Shown here: one piece after another, positions 34,451-44,192 of the stretch
How positions within the stretch are numbered: the stretch's first letter is position 1
How the letters are laid out: every line of letters starts with the position of its first letter
Assembly (NCBI RefSeq): GCF_004328645.1
Contig: NZ_CP031395.1
Span: 3,063,501 to 3,127,500, forward strand
Source: Hylemonella gracilis
Lineage (GTDB): Bacteria > Pseudomonadota > Gammaproteobacteria > Burkholderiales > Burkholderiaceae_C
Length of the DNA stretch: 64,000 bases
Direction of reading: 5' to 3'
Program-made: the position numbers and the translations under genes
The notes under the pieces: generated by a model
What the model was told of the DNA's origin: nothing
What the model saw: only the letters and a program-made list of their open reading frames with translations
The model's database searches: none

Positions 34451-36838
34451 TCATTCGACCCGTGTGACAGCCGTGGGCTTGAAGCCCAGGTCCGCCGCCT
34501 TGCCCTTGCGGCCACGCGCCGCCTTGGCGTTGTTGAGGCTACGGATTTCCAGCGTCTCGTCGCGTTCCTTGCCGCCGCGCCCCAGGCCTTCGATGCGCAC
34601 GCTGCGCGTGTAGGCCGCCGCGCCGGCCAACTGGTCCTTGGGGTCTAGATCGATCAGCATCAAGCCACGCCCGCCACTGGGCATGGGCTTGAGCTCGCCG
34701 ATCTGGAAGCTCAGGATGCGCCCGCCCGTGGACACACAAACCACGTGGCTGGCCGGGCTGTACAGGCCGCCCTGGGACGCGCTCGCGACCACGCCCGACA
34801 CGGGGTTGGGCGCGTGCGCCATCGAGGGACGGCAGACCGTGTCGGGCGAGCCATCGCTGCCGCAACTGATGAAGGCCTTGCCGCCCTTCTGCCGCGACAC
34901 CATGTTCTCCACCTGGGCCAGGAAGCCGTAGCCCCCCGAGGTGGACAGCAGCAGCCAGGCCGAGGCCGGGCCCGCGAAATAGTGGACCAGTTGCGTGCCC
35001 GCTTCCAGCTCGACCATCGTCGTCAGCGGCTGACCATCACCGCGTGCACCGGGCAGGACCGAGACGGACACGGAATAGACACGACCGTTGCTGCCGAAGG
35101 CCAGCATCACATCCACTGTGCGGCATTCAAAGGTGCCGTACAGGCCGTCGCCGGCCTTGAAGGCGAAGCTGGCCGGGTCATGGCCATGGCCCTGGCGCGC
35201 GCGCACCCAGCCCTTCTGCGACACCACGACCGTGACCGGCTCGTCCATGACCTTCACTTCGGCCACAGCCTTCTTCTCGGTCTGGATCAGGGTGCGGCGC
35301 GTGTCACCGAAAGTCTTGGCGTCGGCCTCGATCTCCTTGACCATGAGCTTGCGCAGGGCGGCCGGGCTGCCCAGGATGTCCTGGAGTTCCTTTTCCTTGC
35401 CGCGCAATTCCGCCAGTTCCTGTTCGATCTTGATGGCTTCCAAGCGGGCCAACTGGCGCAGTCGGATTTCGAGGATGTCCTCGGCCTGCCGGTCGCTCAG
35501 GCGGAAACGCTTGATCAGCGCGGGCTTGGGTTCGTCCGAATTGCGGATGATGCGGATGACCTCGTCCACGTTGAGCAGCACGGTCTGCCGCCCTTCGAGG
35601 ATATGGATGCGGTCCTGCACCTTGCCCAGGCGGTGCTGCGAGCGCCTCGCGATGGTCTGCTGGCGGAAGGTGATCCACTCCTCCAGCATCTGGCGCATGG
35701 ACTTCTGCACCGGCTTGCCGTCCAGGCCCACCATGGTCAGGTTGATGGGCGCGGAGGTTTCCAGGCTGGTGTGCGCCAGCAATGTGGTGATGAGTTCTTG
35801 CTGGTCGATCTTGCTGGTCTTGGGTTCGCAGACCAGGCGCACGGGGGCGTCCTTGCTCGACTCGTCGCGCACGCCGTCCAGCACGGACAGCAGCGTGGCC
35901 TTCAGTTGCGTCTGCTCCTGCGTGACGGTTTTCTTGCCGGCCTTGACCTTGGGGTTGGAGAGTTCTTCGATTTCCTCCAGCACCTTCTGCGTGCTCACGC
36001 CCGGCGGCAACTCGGTCACGACCAATTGCCACTGGCCGCGCGCCAGTTCCTCGATCTTCCAACGGGCGCGCACCTTGAGCGAACCGCGGCCGGTGCGATA
36101 GGCCTCGGCGATGTCGGCCTCGGGGCTGATGATCTGGCCGCCGCCAGGATAGTCCGGCCCGGGCAGCAGTTCGAACAGTTCTTCGTCCTTGAGCTTGGGG
36201 GTCTTGATCAGGGCCACGCAGGCCGCCGCCACTTCGCCCAGGCTGTGGCTCGGAATTTCCGTCGCCATGCCCACGGCGATGCCACTCGCGCCATTGAGCA
36301 ACGTGAAAGGCAGGCGCGCGGGCAACTGCTTGGGCTCCTCGGTGGAGCCGTCGTAGTTGGGCATGAAATCCACCGTGCCCTCGTCGATCTCCTCGAGCAG
36401 CAGGGAGGAGATTTTCGACAGCCGCGCTTCGGTATAGCGCATCGCGGCCGCGCCGTCGCCGTCACGGCTGCCGAAGTTACCCTGGCCATCGATCAGCGGG
36501 TAGCGCAGCGCGAAGTCCTGCGCCATGCGCACCAGCGCGTCGTAGGCCGCCTGGTCACCGTGCGGGTGGAAACGGCCCAGCACATCACCGACCACGCGGG
36601 CGCTCTTGACCGGCTTGGCCGCCGTGTTGTTGTTCGCGCCACCATAGCCCAGGCCCATGCGCTCCATGGCGTAGAGGATGCGGCGCTGCACGGGCTTCTG
36701 CCCGTCGCTCACGTCGGGCAAGGCCCGGCCCTTGACGACGGACAGCGCGTATTCCAGGTAGGCCCGCTGGGCGTAGTTGGCGAGCCAGAGGCTGTCGCCC
36801 GTTTCGCCCTGGTTCAGATCGATGGTTTCAGTGCTCAT
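34451..36838 (-). CDS. parC: DNA topoisomerase IV subunit A
   Basis: A 795-residue ParC. The N-terminal breakage-reunion domain has [25 protein letters not shown], and the catalytic Tyr is Y135 in [10 protein letters not shown]. The coiled-coil tower and a C-terminal beta-pinwheel follow, starting near residue 530. In the quinolone region [11 protein letters not shown], the position equal to E. coli Ser80 is Gln96 and that equal to Glu84 is Asp100. parE is 11 bp upstream, so the two form an operon. Topo IV decatenates replicated chromosomes. Confidence 0.96.
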   Translation of the reverse strand: MSTETIDLNQGETGDSLWLANYAQRAYLEYALSVVKGRALPDVSDGQKPVQRRILYAMERMGLGYGGANNNTAAKPVKSARVVGDVLGRFHPHGDQAAYDALVRMAQDFALRYPLIDGQGNFGSRDGDGAAAMRYTEARLSKISSLLLEEIDEGTVDFMPNYDGSTEEPKQLPARLPFTLLNGASGIAVGMATEIPSHSLGEVAAACVALIKTPKLKDEELFELLPGPDYPGGGQIISPEADIAEAYRTGRGSLKVRARWKIEELARGQWQLVVTELPPGVSTQKVLEEIEELSNPKVKAGKKTVTQEQTQLKATLLSVLDGVRDESSKDAPVRLVCEPKTSKIDQQELITTLLAHTSLETSAPINLTMVGLDGKPVQKSMRQMLEEWITFRQQTIARRSQHRLGKVQDRIHILEGRQTVLLNVDEVIRIIRNSDEPKPALIKRFRLSDRQAEDILEIRLRQLARLEAIKIEQELAELRGKEKELQDILGSPAALRKLMVKEIEADAKTFGDTRRTLIQTEKKAVAEVKVMDEPVTVVVSQKGWVRARQGHGHDPASFAFKAGDGLYGTFECRTVDVMLAFGSNGRVYSVSVSVLPGARGDGQPLTTMVELEAGTQLVHYFAGPASAWLLLSTSGGYGFLAQVENMVSRQKGGKAFISCGSDGSPDTVCRPSMAHAPNPVSGVVASASQGGLYSPASHVVCVSTGGRILSFQIGELKPMPSGGRGLMLIDLDPKDQLAGAAAYTRSVRIEGLGRGGKERDETLEIRSLNNAKAARGRKGKAADLGFKPTAVTRVE

Positions 36839-36849
36839 ATTGATTCAAC

Positions 36850-38826
36850 TCACACGTCGATTTCGACCGCGTCCCCATGCAGCTCCATCAACTCACGGCG
36901 CGCGGCGGCTTCCCCCTTGCCCATGAGCTTGGTGATTTCGCTCTCGGTCTGGCGGGTGTCATAACCCCCGAGCCGCACCTGCAGCAAGCGTCGAGTGTCC
37001 GGGTTGAGCGTGGTTTCCCAGAGCTGCTCGGCGTTCATTTCACCCAGGCCTTTGAAGCGACTGATCTGGCAGCGTTCCTTGGCCACGCCTTCCTTGGCGG
37101 TCTTGTCGAGGATGGCGGTCAGCTCGCCTTCGTCCAGGGCATAGGCTTTGCTGGCGGGTTTCTTGCCGCGCGCGGGCACATCCACGCGGAACAGCGGCGG
37201 GCGGGCCACGTAGACATGCCCGGTCTCGATCAGCTTGGGGAAGTGCCGGAAGAAGAGCGTGAGCAGCAGCACCTGGATGTGCGAACCGTCCACGTCCGCG
37301 TCGGAGAGGATGCAGACCTTGCCATAGCGCAGGCCACTCAGGTCGGGCTCGTCGTTCGGCCCGTGCGGGTCCACGCCGATGGCGACCGAGATGTCGTGGA
37401 TCTCGGTGTTGGCGAACAGACGGTCGCGCTCCACCTCCCAGGTGTTGAGCACCTTGCCGCGCAGGGGCAGCACGGCCTGGCTTTCCTTGTCCCGGCCCAT
37501 CTTGGCACTGCCGCCCGCGCTGTCGCCTTCGACCAGGAAGAGTTCATTGTGCGCGAGGTCACGGCTTTCACAATCGGTCAGCTTGCCCGGCAGCACGGCC
37601 ACGCCGCTGCCCTTGCGCTTCTCGACCTTCTGGCCCGCGCGTTGGCGGGTCTGCGCGGCGCGGATGGCCAGTTCGGCCAGTTTTTTGCCGTATTCGACAT
37701 GCTGGTTGAGCCAGAGCTCGAGCGCGGGGCGCACGAAGCTGGACACGAGGCGCACGGCGTCGCGTGAATTCAGCCGCTCCTTGATCTGGCCCTGGAACTG
37801 CGGGTCCAGCACCTTGGCGGACAGCACGTAGCTGGCGCGCGCGAACACGTCCTCGGGCAGCAGCTTCACGCCTTTGGGCAGCAGGGAATGCAGGTCGATG
37901 AAGCTCTTGACCGCGGTGAACAGGCCGTCGCGCAGGCCGCTGTCGTGCGTGCCGCCCGCGCTGGTCGGGATCAGGTTGACGTAGCTCTCGCGCACGGGCG
38001 CGCCGTCCTCGGTGAAGGCCACGGCCCAGGCCGCGCCCTCGCCCTCGGCGAAGCTGTCGTTGTCCTCGGCGTAACCCTCGCCCTCGAACAGCGGGATCAC
38101 CGGATCGGCCGTGAGCGTCTGCATCAGGTAGTCGCGCAGGCCGCCCTTGTAGAGCCAGCTCTGGGTATCACTCTTCTCCTTGCCTTTTTCCACCGTCAGC
38201 GTGACGGTGACACCAGGCATCAGCACGGCCTTGCTGCGCAGCAAGTGCGTGAGCTCGCCCATGGGCAAGGCGGCGAACTCGAAGTACTTGGCGTCGGGCC
38301 AAACCCGCACCGTGGTGCCCTGTTTGCGTTCGCCGGCCTGCAAGGCGCGTGTCGAGAGCTTTTCCACCACGTCGCCGGCCGCGAAAACGATGGTCGCGGC
38401 CTTGCCTTCTCGGTGGCTGGTGACGGCAAGCCGCTTCGCCAACGCATTGGTCACGGACACGCCCACGCCGTGCAGACCGCCCGAGAAGCTGTAGGCCCCG
38501 CCCGAGCCTTTGTCGAACTTGCCGCCCGCGTGCAGGCGGGTGTAGACGATCTCGATGACCGGCACCTTCTCTTCCGGATGCAGGCCGTGCGGTATGCCGC
38601 GCCCGTCGTCTTCGACACTGACCGAGCCGTCCGCGTGCAGGATGACGGCGATGCGCTTGCCGTGTCCGGCCAAGGCTTCGTCGGCCGCGTTGTCCAGCAC
38701 TTCCTGGATGATGTGCAGCGGGTTGTCGGTGCGGGTGTACATGCCCGGCCGCTGCTGCACCGGCTCCAGCCCTTTGAGGACACGGATGGAGCCTTCGGAA
38801 TATTCAGGGTTGGGTTTGGTTGCCAT
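36850..38826 (-). CDS. parE: DNA topoisomerase IV subunit B
   Basis: A 658-residue ParE. The GHKL ATPase domain shows QRPGMYTRTDNPLHIIQEVLDNAADEALAG in the first 55 residues (in pieces), DDGRGIPHG, and GGLHGVGVSVTNALA. The TOPRIM domain shows LVEGDSAGGSA, DADVDGSHI and the C-terminal RFKGLGEMNAEQLWETT. ATP binding and hydrolysis drive the ParC-ParE strand passage. It is followed by parC after 11 bp. A gap of 233 bp lies between it and the divergent MFS gene, with no further gene seen. Confidence 0.97.
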   Translation of the reverse strand: MATKPNPEYSEGSIRVLKGLEPVQQRPGMYTRTDNPLHIIQEVLDNAADEALAGHGKRIAVILHADGSVSVEDDGRGIPHGLHPEEKVPVIEIVYTRLHAGGKFDKGSGGAYSFSGGLHGVGVSVTNALAKRLAVTSHREGKAATIVFAAGDVVEKLSTRALQAGERKQGTTVRVWPDAKYFEFAALPMGELTHLLRSKAVLMPGVTVTLTVEKGKEKSDTQSWLYKGGLRDYLMQTLTADPVIPLFEGEGYAEDNDSFAEGEGAAWAVAFTEDGAPVRESYVNLIPTSAGGTHDSGLRDGLFTAVKSFIDLHSLLPKGVKLLPEDVFARASYVLSAKVLDPQFQGQIKERLNSRDAVRLVSSFVRPALELWLNQHVEYGKKLAELAIRAAQTRQRAGQKVEKRKGSGVAVLPGKLTDCESRDLAHNELFLVEGDSAGGSAKMGRDKESQAVLPLRGKVLNTWEVERDRLFANTEIHDISVAIGVDPHGPNDEPDLSGLRYGKVCILSDADVDGSHIQVLLLTLFFRHFPKLIETGHVYVARPPLFRVDVPARGKKPASKAYALDEGELTAILDKTAKEGVAKERCQISRFKGLGEMNAEQLWETTLNPDTRRLLQVRLGGYDTRQTESEITKLMGKGEAAARRELMELHGDAVEIDV

Positions 38827-39059
38827 GGGCTTGCTCTCTTTTTGCGCGCGATTGTAGTGGCAGGATACAGGTCAACTGGATGCGCATCCAGCCACCGGCC
38901 TCGCCGATTTCATGTAGCCGGTCCATTTCCGCGTCGTGCGCCACGCCCGTGCGTCCAGCACGCGACGACGCGATCCGGGTAAAAAGGCTACAGTTCCGGG
39001 CGAGACTCCAGGCTCCAACCGAGCGCGCATCGAACAACAACACACCACAGACTACGGCT

Positions 39060-40295
39060 ATGAACTCCGCCACATCCGCCCCGCCCAAGCCCCTGACCCT
39101 TGCCCAGGTACTCATCTGCGGCGGCGCCATCGTCACGCTGTCCATGGGCATCCGCCACGGCTTCGGGCTGTGGCTGCAACCCGTCACGCAGGCCCAGGGC
39201 TGGACGCGCGAGACCTTTGCCTTCGCCATCGCCATCCAGAACTTGGCCTGGGGTGTCGCGGGCATTTTCTCGGGCATGCTGGCCGACCGCTTCGGCGCGC
39301 TCAAGGTCATCCTCGTCGGTGGCCTGCTCTACGCGCTAGGCCTGGCGGGCATGGCCCACGCGGACACCCCTCTGCTTTTCGCGCTGTCCTCCGGCGTGCT
39401 GATCGGCATGGCGCAGGCGGGTACCACCTACGCCGTGATTTACGGCGTGATCGGCCGCAACATCCCACCCGAGAAACGCTCCTGGGCCATGGGCATCACG
39501 GCGGCGGCGGGCTCCTTCGGGCAGTTCTTCATGGTACCGGTGGAAGGGCTGTTCATCGCCAGCTTTGGCTGGCAACAGGCCCTGGTGCTGCTGGCCGTGG
39601 TGGCCCTGCTGATCGTGCCGCTGGGCCTGCTGCTGCGCGAGCCGGGGTTCGCCAAAGGCGCGCCGCCGAAGCGCGAACAGACCATCGTTCAGGCCCTGCG
39701 CGAGGCTTTTGGTTACCCCAGCTTCGTGATGCTGATGGCGGGCTATTTCGTCTGCGGTTTCCAGGTGGTCTTCATCGGCGTGCACCTGCCCAGCTACCTG
39801 AAAGACCACGGTCTGCAACCACAGGTGGCCAGCTACGCGCTGGCCCTGGTCGGTCTGTTCAACATCTTCGGTACCTACACGGCGGGTCAGCTCGGCCAGA
39901 AGCTGGCGAAGAAGAACATCCTGGCCTTCATCTATTTCGGTCGCTCCATCGCCATCACGGCCTTCCTGCTGGCACCGCTCACGCCCATGAGCGTCTACCT
40001 GTTCGCGGCGGTGATGGGCGTGCTGTGGCTGTCGACCGTGCCGCCGACCAACGCGGCGATCGCGCAGATCTTCGGCGTGGCACACCTGTCCATGCTCAGC
40101 GGCTTTGTCTTCTTCAGTCACCAGATCGGCAGCTTCCTCGGCGTCTGGCTGGGTGGCTACCTGTATGACAAGACCGGCAGCTACGATGTGGTCTGGTACA
40201 TCTCAATCGCGCTGGGCGTGTTCGCCGCGCTGATCAACCTGCCGGTGCGCGAATCCGCCATCCTGCGCCGAGCCCCGGCCGCACAAGGGACCTGA
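39060..40295 (+). CDS. MFS transporter (OFA/oxalate-formate antiporter-like)
   Basis: A 411-residue major facilitator with 12 predicted membrane segments. GIRHGFGLWLQPVT in the first helix, GMLADRFGALKVILVGG (motif A region) and YGVIGRNIPPEKRSWAMGI fit the OFA/monocarboxylate-like subfamily. The ATG at 39060 gives MNSATSAPPK; the long upstream open frame has no support. A 41-residue membrane protein gene overlaps its end by one base of spacing. The solute is unknown; organic acids are plausible from family. Confidence 0.88.
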   Translation: MNSATSAPPKPLTLAQVLICGGAIVTLSMGIRHGFGLWLQPVTQAQGWTRETFAFAIAIQNLAWGVAGIFSGMLADRFGALKVILVGGLLYALGLAGMAHADTPLLFALSSGVLIGMAQAGTTYAVIYGVIGRNIPPEKRSWAMGITAAAGSFGQFFMVPVEGLFIASFGWQQALVLLAVVALLIVPLGLLLREPGFAKGAPPKREQTIVQALREAFGYPSFVMLMAGYFVCGFQVVFIGVHLPSYLKDHGLQPQVASYALALVGLFNIFGTYTAGQLGQKLAKKNILAFIYFGRSIAITAFLLAPLTPMSVYLFAAVMGVLWLSTVPPTNAAIAQIFGVAHLSMLSGFVFFSHQIGSFLGVWLGGYLYDKTGSYDVVWYISIALGVFAALINLPVRESAILRRAPAAQGT

Positions 40296-40296
40296 G

Positions 40297-40422
40297 ATGA
40301 CCCGCTTGCATCGCCTGCTGATCTGGGCCACCGCGCTCGCGGCGGTGGCGGCGGCGTTCGCGCTCTACCTGCGGCCTGAGTTCATGGTGACGCTGGCCGA
40401 CCAGATCTGGGCCTGCTTCTGA
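40297..40422 (+). CDS. 41-residue single-helix membrane protein
   Basis: A tiny conserved-looking protein: a basic start (MTRLHRLL), one hydrophobic helix (about 9-25) and the ending PEFMVTLADQIWACF. I recall near-identical small proteins in other Comamonadaceae, but no function. The ATG at 40297 lies one base after the MFS stop, with AAGGGA 7 nt upstream inside the MFS gene. This suggests translational coupling and perhaps a role with the transporter (inference). Confidence 0.7.
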   Translation: MTRLHRLLIWATALAAVAAAFALYLRPEFMVTLADQIWACF

Positions 40423-40540
40423 GCCTTGCATTCCCTGCATGGGACGCCCATACGCGATGACCAGCATCCCTAACTGCGTGGCCGCAGGAACGGACCGGCC
40501 TACGCCTGTTCCAGAAAAACGCCAGAAGACTTTCAACCAC

Positions 40541-41353
40541 ATGCAAACCCTCGTGATCACCGGTGCCTCCGACGGCATCGGCGCCGAACTGGCGCGCCAA
40601 ATGGCCGAGACCCACGGCGCCGACGCCACCCTGGTACTCGCCGCGCGCCAGCGCGAAGCGCTGGAAGCCGTGGCCACGCAATGCCGCCAGCACGGTGCTC
40701 AGGCTCTGGTCGTGCCCACCGATGTGTCGGACGAAGCCCAGTGCCGCGCACTGATCGCCGAGGCCGTGCAGCGGAGCGGCCGGATCGACGCGCTGGTCAA
40801 CAATGCCGGCGTTTCTGCCCAAGCCCTGTTTGCCGAGGTAAGGGCCGAAGACCTGGGCTGGTACGAGCGCGTGATGCGCGTCAACTTCTGGGGCAGTGTC
40901 TGGTGCACGCACGCGGCCTTGCCCCATCTGCTGGCGTCGCGCGGCCGCATCGTCGCCGTGTCTTCGCTGGCAGGCTTGGTCGGCGTGCCCGGCCGCAACG
41001 CCTACAGCGCGAGCAAGTTCGCGCTGAGTGGCTTCTTCGAGGCGCTACGCGCCGAACTCAAACCCTCCGGCGTGAGCGTGACCACCGTCTACCCTGGCGT
41101 GGTGGCCACGCGCACCCGCCACCGGGGCTACAACGCCCGGGGAGAGGCCGCGGGCAGCAGCGGACTGCGGGAAGACAAGGCCATGCCGGTCGAGGAATGC
41201 GCCCGCCTCATCCTGCGCGGCATGACGCGCCGCCAGCGCGAGGTGGTGATGACAGCGCAGGGCAAGCTGGGGCGCTGGCTCAAGCTGCTCGCTCCGGGCT
41301 TGGTGGAACGCATCGCGCTGTCGGCGCTCAAGGAAGAGGTCAAACCGCATTGA
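40541..41353 (+). CDS. Short-chain dehydrogenase/reductase
   Basis: A 270-residue classical SDR. The cofactor motif TGASDGIG is at residues 6-13, NNAGVSA near 87, the catalytic Ser in AVSSLAG, and the YSASK Tyr/Lys pair near 152. The C-terminus is long and basic, as in cytosolic SDRs of unknown substrate. The ATG at 40541 was chosen because it gives the standard start MQTLVITGASDG. It lies between the MFS pair and a methyltransferase gene. The substrate cannot be told. Confidence 0.9.
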   Translation: MQTLVITGASDGIGAELARQMAETHGADATLVLAARQREALEAVATQCRQHGAQALVVPTDVSDEAQCRALIAEAVQRSGRIDALVNNAGVSAQALFAEVRAEDLGWYERVMRVNFWGSVWCTHAALPHLLASRGRIVAVSSLAGLVGVPGRNAYSASKFALSGFFEALRAELKPSGVSVTTVYPGVVATRTRHRGYNARGEAAGSSGLREDKAMPVEECARLILRGMTRRQREVVMTAQGKLGRWLKLLAPGLVERIALSALKEEVKPH

Positions 41354-41394
41354 ACACGAGGCCTTCCGTCGTGTCAGTCACGGGGCCCGCCTCG

Positions 41395-41940
41395 ATGTCC
41401 GGCCCTTCCGAATGGGTGCGACGCTGGGCGCCTCTGGTGCCCCGGGACGTTGTCAATGGCAGCAGCGGCGCGCAGGGTGGCGCGGTGCTGGACGTGGCCT
41501 GTGGCACGGGACGCCACCTGCGCGTGTTCCACGAACGCGGTCACCCGGTCACCGGGCTGGACCGCGACGCGCTGGCCCTGGCGACCGTGCACGCGGCCTT
41601 GCCCGGCGCCACCCTGATCGAGACCGATCTCGAACGCAGTCCCTGGCCCTTGCCCGGCCGGACCTACGCGGGCGTGGTCGTCACGAACTACCTCTGGCGC
41701 GCGCTGCTGCCCACCATCGTTCAGAGTGTGGCCCCGGGTGGCGTGCTGATCTACGAAACCTTTGCTCTGGGCAACGAGCAGCACGGCAAACCCTCGAACC
41801 CGGACTTCCTGCTGCGCCCGGGCGAACTGCTGGCGGCCTGCGCGATCGCCCCTGCACCTTTGCGCGTGGTGGCCTATGAAGACGTCACCCTGGACAACCC
41901 GGTTCGGTGCGTGCAACGCATCGCAGCCGTGCGGAATTAG
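41395..41940 (+). CDS. Class I SAM-dependent methyltransferase
   Basis: A 181-residue Rossmann-fold methyltransferase. Motif I is VLDVACGTGRHLRVF near residue 34-48, motif II GLDRDA, then VVTNYLWRALLPTI and the acidic GGVLIYETFALGNEQ. The latter is typical of TehB-like and other small class I enzymes. The ATG at 41395 is the chosen start; a GTG at 41371 is possible. It is followed by dapA after 101 bp that hold a hairpin-forming GC region but no gene. Substrate unknown. Confidence 0.83.
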   Translation: MSGPSEWVRRWAPLVPRDVVNGSSGAQGGAVLDVACGTGRHLRVFHERGHPVTGLDRDALALATVHAALPGATLIETDLERSPWPLPGRTYAGVVVTNYLWRALLPTIVQSVAPGGVLIYETFALGNEQHGKPSNPDFLLRPGELLAACAIAPAPLRVVAYEDVTLDNPVRCVQRIAAVRN

Positions 41941-42041
41941 GCCGGGCCGACGCCCGGGGATCGTAAAATAGCTCCCAGCCTCCAACAGGACTGCCTTCCC
42001 TCGGGCGTCCCAGAACGACCAACCTCTCATTCCAGTCCGAC

Positions 42042-42941
42042 ATGACCCCCATCACTGGCAGCATCGTGGCCCTCGTCACCCCGATGCATGACGACGGCAG
42101 CGTGGACTACCCCACGTTGCGTTCCCTGATCGACTGGCACATCGCCGAAGGCACGGACTGCATCGGCGTGGTCGGCACCACCGGTGAATCGCCCACGGTC
42201 AGCGTGGAGGAACACTGCGAAATCATCCGCGTCTCGGTCGAACAGGCTCGCAAGCACGCCAAGCACGTGCCCATCATGGCGGGTTGCGGCGCCAACTCCA
42301 CGGCGGAAGCGGTGGAACTGGCCAAGTTCGCCAAGAACGTCGGTGCGGACTGCCAGCTGCAGGTTGTGCCCTACTACAACAAGCCGACCCAGGAAGGCCA
42401 GTACCAGCATTTCAAGAAGATCGCCGAAGCGGTGGATCTGCCCGTCGTCCTGTACAACGTGCCCGGCCGTACCGTGGCCGACATGGCGCATGACACGGTG
42501 CTGCGCCTGGCCCAGGTGCCCGGCATCGTCGGCATCAAGGAAGCCACGGGCAACATCGAGCGCGCGCAGTGGCTCATCCGCGAAGTGCCCAAGGTCAACA
42601 AGAACTTCGCCATCTACTCCGGCGACGACCCGACTGCCGTGGCCCTGATGCTCTGCGGTGGCCAGGGCAATGTGAGCGTGACGGCCAACGTCGCGCCGCG
42701 CCTGATGCACGAACTCTGCGTGGCCGCCATCGCCGGTGAGGTGAAGCGTGCGATGGAAATCCAGTTCCGCCTCATGCCCCTGCACCGTCAGCTCTTTGTC
42801 GAACCCAACCCCATCCCCGTCAAATGGGCGTTGGCACGCATGGACCGCTGCGGCGGTGCCCTGCGGCTGCCCCTGACCCCCTTGTCAGCGAGCGGCCAGA
42901 CTGCCGTGGAAGGCGCGCTGCGCCTCACTGGCCTGCTCTGA
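42042..42941 (+). CDS. dapA: 4-hydroxy-tetrahydrodipicolinate synthase
   Basis: A 299-residue class I aldolase that condenses pyruvate with aspartate semialdehyde in lysine/diaminopimelate synthesis. Hallmarks are [24 protein letters not shown], the catalytic Tyr in [10 protein letters not shown] and NVPGRT, and the Schiff-base Lys in GIKEATGN. The bamC gene follows 68 bp later, the order also known in E. coli (dapA-nlpB). This is the canonical copy; the gene at 9785-10735 is a paralogue. Confidence 0.97.
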   Translation: MTPITGSIVALVTPMHDDGSVDYPTLRSLIDWHIAEGTDCIGVVGTTGESPTVSVEEHCEIIRVSVEQARKHAKHVPIMAGCGANSTAEAVELAKFAKNVGADCQLQVVPYYNKPTQEGQYQHFKKIAEAVDLPVVLYNVPGRTVADMAHDTVLRLAQVPGIVGIKEATGNIERAQWLIREVPKVNKNFAIYSGDDPTAVALMLCGGQGNVSVTANVAPRLMHELCVAAIAGEVKRAMEIQFRLMPLHRQLFVEPNPIPVKWALARMDRCGGALRLPLTPLSASGQTAVEGALRLTGLL

Positions 42942-43009
42942 AACAACGCCTGGCTGTCTGACGCAGGCCCCGGCGCCCCGCGCCGGTCTGCCCCCAAGAA
43001 GGAATCCCC

Positions 43010-44173
43010 TTGAACTCCGTTTCGTCTCTTCGTACCCGCGCGCTGCAGCGGGGCCTCGTGCTGCTGTCGATTTTCCTGCTTTCCGCCTGTGCGGCGCTTG
43101 AGGGCGACAAGGTGGACTATGGCGCGGCCGTCCAGAACACGCCCTTGGCGGTGCCCCCTGATCTGACGCAGTTGCCTCAGGACACGCGCTACGCCCTGCC
43201 CGGCAGCACCGTCAGCGCGAGCACCTATGGCGGCGGCGCTGTGGTCAACACCCCTCGGGCGCAAACCGTGGCACCCAGTGTGCCCGGCCTGCGCCTGGAA
43301 GGTCAGGGGGGCGTGCGCTGGCTGATCGCCACGGGCATGACACCGGAGGACATCTGGCCCAAGCTGCACGCCTTCTGGGAGGAAACCGGCCTCAAGCTTT
43401 CCCAGGACGATCCCAAACTGGGCCTGATGGAAACGGAATGGGCTGAAAACCGCGCCAAGCTGCCGCAGAACTTCATGCGCAAGATTCTGGGTGCCTTGAT
43501 GTCCACCAGCACCCTGGACCTGTACCGCACCCGCGTGGAACGCGTCGCGGCCCCCGATGGCGGCACCAGCACCGAGATCTACATCAGCCATCGTGGCCTG
43601 GAAGAGGTCTACGCGGACGACGCCGGCTCCAACCCTGACGGCTCGCGCAAGACGATCTGGCAGCCACGCCCCTCCGACCCGGACATGGAAATCGAGATGC
43701 TGCGTCGCCTGATGATCAAGCTTGGCGCGCCCGCCGAGCAGGCGGCGGCACAAGCAGACCGACAGACCGCTGGCCTGACCGATCCCGCCCAGGCCGCGCC
43801 CAAGACCGCGCAGCTGGAGCAACGCAACGGCCAGTCCGTGGTCAGCGTGCGCGAGCCTTTCGACCGCGCCTGGCGGCGCGTCGGCCTGTCGCTGGACCGC
43901 ACCGGCTTCACCGTGGAAGACCGCGACCGCAGCCAGGGCATCTACTACGTGCGCTATGTGCAGCCACCCAAGACTGGCGAGGAAGAACCCGGCTGGTGGG
44001 CACGGACCTTCGGTGGTGCGAAACCGCTGGACAAGACTCCGCGCAGGTACCGCATCACGGTGCGCGCGGAGGGCAACCTCAGCACGGTGGCCGTGCTCAA
44101 CGCCGATGGCGCGCCCGAGAGCTCCGAACAGGCGCGCAACATCCTGCAGGTGCTCGTGGACGATCTGCATTGA
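43010..44173 (+). CDS. bamC: Outer membrane protein assembly factor BamC
   Basis: A 387-residue lipoprotein of the BAM complex. The signal peptide ends with the lipobox LLSACAAL (lipidated Cys near residue 25). A flexible N-terminus (YGAAVQNTPLAVPPDLTQLP) contacts BamD, and two helix-grip domains follow (about 95-225 and 270-385). The frame begins with TTG at 43010, preceded by GAAGGA at good spacing, and no ATG is nearby, so TTG is the likely start. It is longer than E. coli BamC (344). It follows dapA. Confidence 0.92.
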   Translation: MNSVSSLRTRALQRGLVLLSIFLLSACAALEGDKVDYGAAVQNTPLAVPPDLTQLPQDTRYALPGSTVSASTYGGGAVVNTPRAQTVAPSVPGLRLEGQGGVRWLIATGMTPEDIWPKLHAFWEETGLKLSQDDPKLGLMETEWAENRAKLPQNFMRKILGALMSTSTLDLYRTRVERVAAPDGGTSTEIYISHRGLEEVYADDAGSNPDGSRKTIWQPRPSDPDMEIEMLRRLMIKLGAPAEQAAAQADRQTAGLTDPAQAAPKTAQLEQRNGQSVVSVREPFDRAWRRVGLSLDRTGFTVEDRDRSQGIYYVRYVQPPKTGEEEPGWWARTFGGAKPLDKTPRRYRITVRAEGNLSTVAVLNADGAPESSEQARNILQVLVDDLH

Positions 44174-44192
44174 ACCGGACCAAGGCACACGC

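Noticed and set aside
34745..36964. Very long open frame antisense to parC
   Set aside because: His/Asp/Gln-rich shadow composition with no motif; parC is unambiguous.
40681..41394. N-terminal extension of the methyltransferase frame
   Set aside because: It overlaps the SDR gene; motif I near residue 35 of the ATG 41395 form fits the normal length.
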